From contig NZ_CP036268.1 in the NCBI RefSeq assembly GCF_007744515.1, positions 374,824-438,823 of the forward strand: a stretch of 64,000 nucleotides of DNA, given 5' to 3'. Positions within the stretch are counted from its first letter, which is position 1. Each line of letters begins with the position of its first letter. The notes under the pieces are model-generated. The model made no database searches. It was not told where the DNA came from and was given only the letters and a program-made list of their open reading frames with translations. Origin of the DNA: Stratiformator vulcanicus (lineage in GTDB: Bacteria; Planctomycetota; Planctomycetia; Planctomycetales; Planctomycetaceae). Of this stretch, positions 45,956-53,355 are shown piece by piece. A program made the translations under genes and the position numbers.

Positions 45956-48900
45956 TTACTGCCGCAAACGGAAGCGGCCGTCGCCGTAGAGGAGGTAATT
46001 GGCCCAGTCGGGCTGTTCGGGCTGGTGATCCCTCAGCGCGCAGCGGGCGGCGGTGACAGCATCGAGCAGGCTCTCCCCGGCAGCGAGGCTGCCGTAGAGG
46101 CGTTCAGCGAACATTGCTGCCGCGAGATCGCCGACCCGCCAGAAGGTTCCGAGATAAGATTCGACCCCGCCACGGAGGAAGAACTCTGCGAAGCTGGCCG
46201 CCTTTTCAGGATCGGGTTCGCCTCGGTATCCTCGGACGCGTCCGGCTTCGCAGGCATTGAAGATTGCAACGCGCGGCACCTTCAGCCCGGCAAGCTCCGC
46301 AAGTCGAAACTCCTCCTTCCCCGACAGAACCAGTCCGCTCTCTGTCTCACCCGGACCGTCAAAGAATGCGTGGCCGCAGTAATGAAGCAGGTCGGCACGT
46401 TCCAGCTCGGCGGCAAACGTTTCGCGATTCGCGTCTTCTCGATGAAGAATGACCGCTTCGACGGCACCTGTGGCATCGAGAATTTTCTCGACGACATTAC
46501 CTTCTCTTCGAGCACCTTCCAAGTCGCCCGTCGGATCGACCACGAGTAAGACCCGCAGCTTGGTCGTCCGCGGCGCCTTGCCGAACATGCGGTTCGATGG
46601 CAGGCCCGGCACGATCAAGCATCGGGTAAGCCCTTTAAATGTCGCCGGTGTCCCGCCTGTAATTGACCGCAGACACTCGAACGGGAGTTTTGAAGCGGAA
46701 ATGTCATGCGCAACGACGAACCGAGACCCAGCGACGAGGCTGAGCAACTCGGTAGCGTCTGCTCCGAACAACATATCAGCCAATTCGTCGCCGCGTCTGG
46801 CGATCTCGTCAGCCGTCGGAGTATTCCGCCCGTCACCCGAACCAGAGGCCAACCGGCCGATTTGCTCTTCTGACAGTTTGGTCCGCCTGAGGCCTCCCAC
46901 TGGACTGGAGGACGGAGGAAGAGTCGCCACTGTTAACCCGTCGTCACTGTGAGTGACATGCACGACAAACGGTTCCGCTGACGGCTCAAGCACTCGTATT
47001 GAAGACTCGACCCTTCGAGTGGTTAGATGAACCTTCGGATCTTTTCTCAGGATTGCTTCAACCTTTTCAAACTCATGCTCTTTCGATTCAAACCAGCAAA
47101 TTTGCGTTCGGTCCCCGAGGAGCGCGAGACCGCTCAGCATCGCTTCGACGACCTTGGCGCTATCACCGATGGCGCGGCCACCGAACGTGACGACGCCGAG
47201 CCTTTCAAGACCAAACCGCTGACAGAATTCGGCGCATTGCTCAGCGGCCCCACAGATTTTGTCAAAGATTTCTACAGGTTCTGCGGGTTCTCCAAGCGAA
47301 CTGGACAACACCCAATCGGCGTCGATGCGGTGGCTGCTCTCGTCGCCGACTAAAGGGCGAGCCGACATCCGGCCCTCTTTGAAAAGTCCGACCGCAAAAT
47401 CATCGAGAGCGGCCCCCGCACCCCCTAACGGGACGTCCGCGAAGGTCGCTATAGCAATGGCGTCGAGATTCACGGCATCCTTGACTGTGGCGTAAACAAG
47501 TTCGATCGAAAGCTTTCCTTCAGTTTGCTTTCGCGCGACCGCGAGCAGGCCCTTCATAATCAGCGTATTGATCAGCACAGGGTCGCGCGAGTCGAAGAGC
47601 ATGCGGTTCTCTGCAACGCTCAGGCCATTCCACGCTCTTGAAGACTTAGACGAGGCGAGCAACGTAGTTCCGCGTTCGCGGATCGCCTGAGCCAACTCCT
47701 CCATCGAGTGGGGTAGGTTTAATTCCGCAAAACGATGGTCCGCAAGAATCGCCTCCGCGTTATTACGATAGCGTTCCTGTTGTCTCCAGTGCGTATCGTC
47801 AAGTGCTTCCGGAAATGAACCACCCCCTAATAGTATCGCCACCAACTCCGCCGCTCCGCCATATCCTCCTACGGCATAGAGGGGAAGATTCTGCTCCAAA
47901 GCTCGCCACGCCTCTTCGACGATTCCGGGGTATAAGCCTGAGTAGCCATCATGATCTTCGTCGTGGAGCTTCGGATATGTCTTACCGCCGACGAGAATTT
48001 GGGCATCGATCTCCTGAGCGATAATTCGACGCATGTCAGAATAGTACATTGCGGCAGGATGTTGCTCGCTCTCCTCAGGAGGTAGAATCCGACGCCTGGT
48101 TAGGTTGTCCGACTCCGCCAGATGGGAAAGTGTGACCGGAACGCCCGGCGAAAGTTTGGTCGGTTCAATAGCAGCAAGAAAATTTATCAGCAATTCGGCC
48201 GGATTTGCCGCCGTCTGGTTATAAGCCGCGATCAATTCTGCCAGCAGAAGTGTGTAGCCGCCTCGCCGCTGATCGCCGCCATAAACGATCGCTGCCCCCG
48301 TCGACACCATCGCTCGTGCGATTTGCACAATCACGTCTTGCACGTGATACTCCGAAAAGCCGTCCGCCTGATCGACGTCAGGGCTATTGGAAAGTGACAG
48401 CGCGACTTTAAATCCCGACAGCGGGGACGAAGTGTGCGGTTCCGACTCCGCATGATCCTCGATCTGCAAGAAATGCCGGAACGCCGTCAGCGGAGTGACA
48501 AGCCTCAGACGCGGATTGGCCGAGCGCAGCAGTTCGTGCTCAAGCACCGGAAGCTCTGGATCGGGATACATGACCAATTGCGGCGCACCCGCTTTGAGCG
48601 GACCCTGCATGAGATCAAGCAACTCGGGAGGTCGCGTCAGAATGCTGGATTTCGGCAGATTATTTAGTGACGCGACCCGTTCTGCTTCTCGCTCGAAGTG
48701 CGCCGCCCGCAGTGCCTCGATCATCGCTTTCGATAGAATCTGCTCCTCATTGTTGACGTCACCCCAAACGACCGTTGGACCGTTCCCGCCGTAGGCACTA
48801 CTCCGCCGCTCGCCCCGGCATAAGACTTCAACCGTCAAAGTCGGCAGATGATTCTTCTTGGCGTGCAGCACTTCCCGCTGACACCACACGCGCGAACTGT

Positions 48901-49576
48901 AATTGTCTCCCCGAACGGCGACAAAAACGCCTTGTTCCAAAAAACCTTCAATTTGTTCGTCCAGCGGCTTGCCGACCATCAGCTCAGTGCGATCAAAGAA
49001 CGAATCGATGCCACTCCGTTGCGTCTTACCGAATGCAGCGATTCGCTTGGCCGCATTCTGTGTCGCTTTAAGATCGGCCTTGGCGTGGGAAACAAACAAT
49101 GACGGACGATCATTGCGCAGTTGCCTGTAGAGAGCCAGTACGATCTCGTCGATCGTGGCTCGCCCAGGAAGCACGTCGTCAGCTTCATATAACTGCGTCA
49201 GCAACGGTGTGCCTGGAATCGTCCCTTCGGCATTACGCCAGACGTCATCAATTGGCAGCGGCAGCACTCTTCCTTCATCGCATAATTGATGCCACTCCTG
49301 AATCCTTAATACGGTGCTTTCTTTGGCGTAATGAAACGCCGAGCCACCGAGCACGGGTATCGTCACGACGATCTCCGCCGCACTGAAATCGACTCGATCG
49401 GGATGCACATTGCACAGCACCGGGATGCCGCCTCCGAAAGCGAGCGGATCATCCAGCGGCCGAGTCAGCTCATTGTAGAGCGCGAGCCCGACCTTCCGGG
49501 CGTCTTCCGCATCATTGTCGTGAAACGCAACCGTTTGAACGAGTAGCGTGGGGCGTGAAGACTCGACCGAAGCCAT
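45956..49576 (-). CDS. TIR-SLOG-CHAT fusion protein, 1206 residues
   Basis: Residues about 1-150 form an alpha/beta N-terminal domain. Residues 158-300 are a TIR domain (SLFVSHAKADL; WCQREVLHAKK with Glu235 at the catalytic position). Residues about 388-680 are a SLOG-type Rossmann sensor (VALSLSNSPD, GAAIVYGGDQRRGGYT, YAVGGYGGAAE). Residues about 690-830 resemble the macro-like N-terminal domain of M17 peptidases (FADVPLGGAGAALDDFA). Residues about 1000-1200 are a CHAT caspase-like protease with His1069 (LLHYCGHA) and Cys1109 (IFNACEAGR). In Thoeris, TIR makes a signal and SLOG binds it; here both are fused to a protease. Last gene of operon B, 37 bases after the helical protein gene. Confidence 0.87.
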   Translation of the reverse strand: MASVESSRPTLLVQTVAFHDNDAEDARKVGLALYNELTRPLDDPLAFGGGIPVLCNVHPDRVDFSAAEIVVTIPVLGGSAFHYAKESTVLRIQEWHQLCDEGRVLPLPIDDVWRNAEGTIPGTPLLTQLYEADDVLPGRATIDEIVLALYRQLRNDRPSLFVSHAKADLKATQNAAKRIAAFGKTQRSGIDSFFDRTELMVGKPLDEQIEGFLEQGVFVAVRGDNYSSRVWCQREVLHAKKNHLPTLTVEVLCRGERRSSAYGGNGPTVVWGDVNNEEQILSKAMIEALRAAHFEREAERVASLNNLPKSSILTRPPELLDLMQGPLKAGAPQLVMYPDPELPVLEHELLRSANPRLRLVTPLTAFRHFLQIEDHAESEPHTSSPLSGFKVALSLSNSPDVDQADGFSEYHVQDVIVQIARAMVSTGAAIVYGGDQRRGGYTLLLAELIAAYNQTAANPAELLINFLAAIEPTKLSPGVPVTLSHLAESDNLTRRRILPPEESEQHPAAMYYSDMRRIIAQEIDAQILVGGKTYPKLHDEDHDGYSGLYPGIVEEAWRALEQNLPLYAVGGYGGAAELVAILLGGGSFPEALDDTHWRQQERYRNNAEAILADHRFAELNLPHSMEELAQAIRERGTTLLASSKSSRAWNGLSVAENRMLFDSRDPVLINTLIMKGLLAVARKQTEGKLSIELVYATVKDAVNLDAIAIATFADVPLGGAGAALDDFAVGLFKEGRMSARPLVGDESSHRIDADWVLSSSLGEPAEPVEIFDKICGAAEQCAEFCQRFGLERLGVVTFGGRAIGDSAKVVEAMLSGLALLGDRTQICWFESKEHEFEKVEAILRKDPKVHLTTRRVESSIRVLEPSAEPFVVHVTHSDDGLTVATLPPSSSPVGGLRRTKLSEEQIGRLASGSGDGRNTPTADEIARRGDELADMLFGADATELLSLVAGSRFVVAHDISASKLPFECLRSITGGTPATFKGLTRCLIVPGLPSNRMFGKAPRTTKLRVLLVVDPTGDLEGARREGNVVEKILDATGAVEAVILHREDANRETFAAELERADLLHYCGHAFFDGPGETESGLVLSGKEEFRLAELAGLKVPRVAIFNACEAGRVRGYRGEPDPEKAASFAEFFLRGGVESYLGTFWRVGDLAAAMFAERLYGSLAAGESLLDAVTAARCALRDHQPEQPDWANYLLYGDGRFRLRQ

Positions 49577-49613
49577 AGCGTTACCAATTACGATTTGAAG
49601 CCGTTCGCGTGTA

Positions 49614-50108
49614 CTAATTGCCCGTCGTTCGGTTCGCCGGTTCTTCCAATTCGGTCAGGTCTTCCACGCCAGCGAGATCAGCGAGGGCCCTACTGAACTG
49701 AACGAGAGTTGGACGGATTCGTCTGAGATCGGCACGGAACTCTGTTCGGCGCGCTTCATCCTTAAAACCATCACTCAGGCTGATTGGGTGCCACTTCGCC
49801 GTCACCGGGCGGAGGACCTGATTGAGCACGGGGATCGCGATCTTGGCGAACTCGCCCGTGTACTTTCCGTTCCGCCTTAATATCTCGCGGGTGACGGGAA
49901 ATAACTTATATAAACTCTTCAGCGCAGCCGCCTCGTCGCCATGATCTGTCGGCAACGGCTGCGTTGCCACCCGCGTGAGCAGTTCGATGTAAAGCTCCCA
50001 CGCCGCGTCGCGATCATAATCCTGTGGTTCAAATTCCGCTTCAAGAAACGGGGCCGAAAGCTTAAGATTCGACAGACCCCAGTTGGCGAGCCATTGTTGG
50101 CGTTTCAT
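49614..50108 (-). CDS. Helical companion of the TIR-SLOG-CHAT protein
   Basis: A 164-residue soluble, all-helical protein (AAWELYIELLTRVATQPLP, FAKIAIPVLNQVLRPVTAKW, DLRRIRPTLVQFSRALADLA). No catalytic motif or signal peptide. The N-terminal WLANWGLSNLKLSAPFLEAE gives it a distinct look, but I cannot name the family. It sits just upstream of the TIR-SLOG-CHAT gene in operon B, which suggests a dedicated adaptor, inhibitor or trigger-sensing subunit. Could be checked by conservation of the pair. Confidence 0.72.
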   Translation of the reverse strand: MKRQQWLANWGLSNLKLSAPFLEAEFEPQDYDRDAAWELYIELLTRVATQPLPTDHGDEAAALKSLYKLFPVTREILRRNGKYTGEFAKIAIPVLNQVLRPVTAKWHPISLSDGFKDEARRTEFRADLRRIRPTLVQFSRALADLAGVEDLTELEEPANRTTGN

Positions 50109-50279
50109 CGACTACACCCTCGTAAATGTTCGAGAAAAGATATCACGTCACTAATATGGTCCTCTCGTCAGTAAAATAAATGCGGACCGCGTTAGACGGT
50201 TTTATCAACAAACAAATCCAGCTCTGGGCTGAGATTAGAAAGAAAATGTCGCCACCTCCTGTGGCGACAAATGGGCCTC

Positions 50280-50636
50280 TTACTCGGATTCACATTCAGC
50301 ACACGGGACGGATATCCGAAGAATCCCGTCATCCTCGGTGACTGTCAGGTCTTGCGGATCGTCCGTAACTGAAATCACTTGGCACGCACAGATCGTGCGA
50401 TCGGCATTCCAGACACCGACCACCCTCATTCCATTTGCAAAACTCGACCGTGAATGCGATTGGCCGGGCGCGATTTCCCGACGATACTCAGCGTTTGGTG
50501 AGACATTGCCACCGGATATACACCGAACAAGAATTTTCCCAGAGGTAGAGTTACGAAAACTGACGGTCCCTGCATCGGCTCTACTACCAATGCAGCAGGC
50601 GGTCGCCAAGAGCACACACTTCAGCAGCATCTTCAT
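50280..50636 (-). CDS. Small secreted beta protein beside TIR-TM-LRR
   Basis: A 118-residue protein with a signal peptide (LLKCVLLATACCIGSRADA). The mature start TVSFRNSTSGKILVRCISGG and EIAPGQSHSRSS match the beta module of the secreted proteins at 39492 and 55615. Four Cys in the mature part could form disulfides. Its 5' end overlaps the TIR-transmembrane-LRR gene by 53 bases, so the two are coupled. Likely a periplasmic partner of that TIR receptor. Confidence 0.72.
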   Translation of the reverse strand: MKMLLKCVLLATACCIGSRADAGTVSFRNSTSGKILVRCISGGNVSPNAEYRREIAPGQSHSRSSFANGMRVVGVWNADRTICACQVISVTDDPQDLTVTEDDGILRISVPCAECESE

Positions 50637-52104
50637 TTTCTCGCCTTTTCAAAAGAGGTCTCGACGATTCGGGCTCCGTGCCGGTCAATTCGCCTTCATT
50701 ATCCTCCGAAGGCAATCCAATTAAGTCGACGTTCTTTGTCGCCGCACTATTTATCAATGCTTCGACCGCGTTTGGTGTTGACCTGGGCCAGTCGATACCT
50801 GATAGGTTCAGCGACTGAAGAGCTTCTGTTGAATCAAATGCAGCCACGACTTCGAGATCGATGACAAGCTGTTCACATGCCGGAAGATTTAGTGTCGTCA
50901 GCGACCTCATTGTACGCAGTGTGTACACGGCATCTTCGCTCTTTATCGCTCGGTTTCCTCCTAGGTGCAGTATTTCAATGGTATCGTTACGCTCTATATC
51001 ACGTAGGCGAGCCGGGTAGAGCTCCGTGCTTGTGAGGCTCAACTCCTTCAGGCGTGATAGTCGATTAATGAATTGAAGTGACGGCAGGTTTTTGCATCCT
51101 CTCAAGATCAGCCGTTCCAACGACTCCAGCTTGGCAATCGGCTCAAGATGAAGACCTTCTCCACCTTGGATGACGAGATGGGTCGTCGTGCCGGCCTGGG
51201 TGGCCAGCGAAACAACACTCTCGACGTTCCCGTAGAGATCAATTGCTGCTGCAGAAGGAAATGTTATTCTTAAAATGTTTGTGTCGCCATCAATTTCGGC
51301 ACCGTGAATATGCTTGAGTCGATATCGTGCCACCGACGGACGAGTCGCGACGTAAAGGACAAGACCAAATACGGAGAGCCCCGCAATTGCAATCATTGCG
51401 ACCGACTTCAAAAGAAATCGTCGCCTTTCGGCTAAATTGTGCTTCCTTACAAATAGCCCATACTCGACTTTGAGTAGGCCCGCTAGCAGCCGGAGTCTTT
51501 CAACTCTCAGCCGTTTCGCATAGTTCCGCGTTTGCTCTTGGATATCAGCGCGGCCCTTGCCTTCTGCAATGAGACGACGACGCAGGGCAGCAGACGATGT
51601 AAAACCCTGATTTGGCAATCCTGAGGGTCGAAAATCCGCGGCCAATGGGGGATCTTCGGTGTTTTCAAACAGAGCCGGCGGGAAACACGTCACACCGGGC
51701 TCACGCGTCGATGGATCTCCATCAATTATGACGCAAAAAATTCTGTCCGCGGATTTCAACTCACGAAACTCGGTAATCTCGCGATTGACATGCGGTGAGA
51801 CGGCGGATCGTGGAGAGCACAACACGACCAACGCATCTGATTTGCTCAGTTTGTCCTTTAGAGAATCCGTCAATCGGTGAGCCACGGCCAATTCGTCGTG
51901 ATCGACGAAAACTGGGAAAAATGATCTTCGACCGTCCGACTTAATTAGCGACGAAGGTATTTGGTAGTGTTCAAGGTAGTCCTGCAGCCAATCTGCCCAA
52001 TTTCGGTTGCGGGAGCTATTGTCGCGACGAGAATAGCTGATGAACGCACCGAATCGTCGTGCGGTCCGCCGAGAATCAGACGTGTGGGACGGTTGATTAA
52101 ACAT
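50584..52104 (-). CDS. TIR-transmembrane-LRR protein
   Basis: A 506-residue protein from ATG 52104; a TTG at 52137 is possible. The TIR domain spans about residues 17-160 (FGAFISYSRRD, DALVVLCSPRSAVSPHVNREI with Glu109 at the catalytic position). A basic helical linker follows, then a membrane segment near residues 236-256 (VAMIAIAGLSVFGLVLYVA), then leucine-rich repeats (LESLERLILRGCKNLPSLQF, LSRLKELSLTSTELYP, MRSLTTLNLPACEQL) placed outside the inner membrane. The domain order recalls a Toll-like receptor turned inside out; the resemblance is architectural. Second gene of operon B. NADase activity is inferred from the motif. Confidence 0.85.
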   Translation of the reverse strand: MFNQPSHTSDSRRTARRFGAFISYSRRDNSSRNRNWADWLQDYLEHYQIPSSLIKSDGRRSFFPVFVDHDELAVAHRLTDSLKDKLSKSDALVVLCSPRSAVSPHVNREITEFRELKSADRIFCVIIDGDPSTREPGVTCFPPALFENTEDPPLAADFRPSGLPNQGFTSSAALRRRLIAEGKGRADIQEQTRNYAKRLRVERLRLLAGLLKVEYGLFVRKHNLAERRRFLLKSVAMIAIAGLSVFGLVLYVATRPSVARYRLKHIHGAEIDGDTNILRITFPSAAAIDLYGNVESVVSLATQAGTTTHLVIQGGEGLHLEPIAKLESLERLILRGCKNLPSLQFINRLSRLKELSLTSTELYPARLRDIERNDTIEILHLGGNRAIKSEDAVYTLRTMRSLTTLNLPACEQLVIDLEVVAAFDSTEALQSLNLSGIDWPRSTPNAVEALINSAATKNVDLIGLPSEDNEGELTGTEPESSRPLLKRRENEDAAEVCALGDRLLHW

Positions 52105-52153
52105 CAGGCTGTTTCCCGACACAGAAGAAGATGTCAATCTGTCAGCAAATAAT

Positions 52154-53158
52154 TCAGGCCAACCGTCCCAGGATCTTGGTCAGATATCGCTCCATATTGT
52201 GGTCGCGGATGCTGGGGAGCCAGCCTTCGAGGAACAGGTCGCCGCGGGCGCTTTCAATAAGGGGCGTGGCGGCCTTTGCGGCGCGGCAGCGGGCCTGGAG
52301 TTCTTCGAACTGGGCGGGGGACATCGTGGGGGTGTCGTCGCCGATCGCCTGCGGGGCAAGGCTTTCGTGCCGCAGCGTGTCGTCACCGGTGAAGTGATAG
52401 AGCTTCCCCACGTGCCGATAGAATGGCGGGACGCGGGGGACGATGTCGTCCTCGTTGACGAAGCGGTGGAAGGAGTCCGGGTAGCGAACCGCCATTGCCG
52501 AGCGAAAGTTGCTCAACCCGACCGCCGGCTGCCCGAAGGTGTAGACGCCGGCGATCTCGAAGTCGCCGTGCCACTCGGCGGCCGCCAACGTCGCCAACGC
52601 GCCGCCGAGGCTGTGACCGGTGAAGTAGACCTTCTTATTCGCACCGCCGGCGTCGCGGATCGCCTCTTCCACCTGCGACCTCACCGCCTGCAATGCGAAG
52701 AAGAACCCGCGGTGCACGGTGCCCAGCGGAAATTGAGTGTAGCCGACATTCAAATTCGCCAGCCAGTCGCGAACCTGTTGCGTCCCACGGAAGGCGACAA
52801 CGACTGCATCGGAATTCGAAGCGACGAATCCCTCCGTATCGGCCTCGGCGAAGGGGACGGCGGTCTCGAGTCCCCACTGATTCTTCGCGGTCTGCTGCAC
52901 CGCGCCGCCATCCCGGTAGGCCAAAGCACTGCACAGGGCAGTATTTAACGCCGTCTGCCAACCGAACGCGGACTCAGAGAACGAAGCCGCGTTGAATCGG
53001 CGGGATGCCTCCTCAAAGGGGATCTCATCGGAATCGGAACCGCCAAACAGCCCTTCGGCAGTGACGCCTCGCCCCGAACGCTCGCGCAATTCGGGCGAAG
53101 CAGATCCGAGGGAAAGGGTCACCTGCAATGGAACCGTCCAGGTTGAAGTCACAGGCAT
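52154..53158 (-). CDS. Class 3 lipase effector with TVPLQV peptide
   Basis: A 334-residue protein from ATG 53158 (the longer start at 53209 is not needed). No Sec signal, so it acts on the inner leaflet if cytoplasmic. The alpha/beta-hydrolase class 3 lipase domain shows the oxyanion block VVVAFRGTQQ, the nucleophile in VYFTGHSLGGALAT (Ser183), the acid in NEDDIVPRVP (Asp238) and His320 in IRDHNMERY. Residues 6-19 contain TWTVPLQVTLSLGS, almost the same as a peptide in the neighbouring protease-nuclease. It is first in operon B and divergent from that gene. A membrane-degrading effector controlled by the TIR/CHAT proteins is the likely role. Confidence 0.88.
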   Translation of the reverse strand: MPVTSTWTVPLQVTLSLGSASPELRERSGRGVTAEGLFGGSDSDEIPFEEASRRFNAASFSESAFGWQTALNTALCSALAYRDGGAVQQTAKNQWGLETAVPFAEADTEGFVASNSDAVVVAFRGTQQVRDWLANLNVGYTQFPLGTVHRGFFFALQAVRSQVEEAIRDAGGANKKVYFTGHSLGGALATLAAAEWHGDFEIAGVYTFGQPAVGLSNFRSAMAVRYPDSFHRFVNEDDIVPRVPPFYRHVGKLYHFTGDDTLRHESLAPQAIGDDTPTMSPAQFEELQARCRAAKAATPLIESARGDLFLEGWLPSIRDHNMERYLTKILGRLA

Positions 53159-53355
53159 GTTGCTGCTCCGCTGTCGAAAGTCTGACTTTCCAAGCACGAG
53201 TCTAGGCATCTACGTCTACAGCAATACACTGAAAAAATCATCTGTAGACACTTGCGTTCACATTCCCGATATGTGGAACTAGTTATTTTGACAGAATGGA
53301 TCGTTCGTATGTTCACAGACGGATCGCCGGCGCCTCACTACAGAAACGGACCGAC

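Noticed and set aside
45639..45989. Plus-strand frame between operons A and B
   Set aside because: Translation has no recognisable features and overlaps the ends of two real genes.
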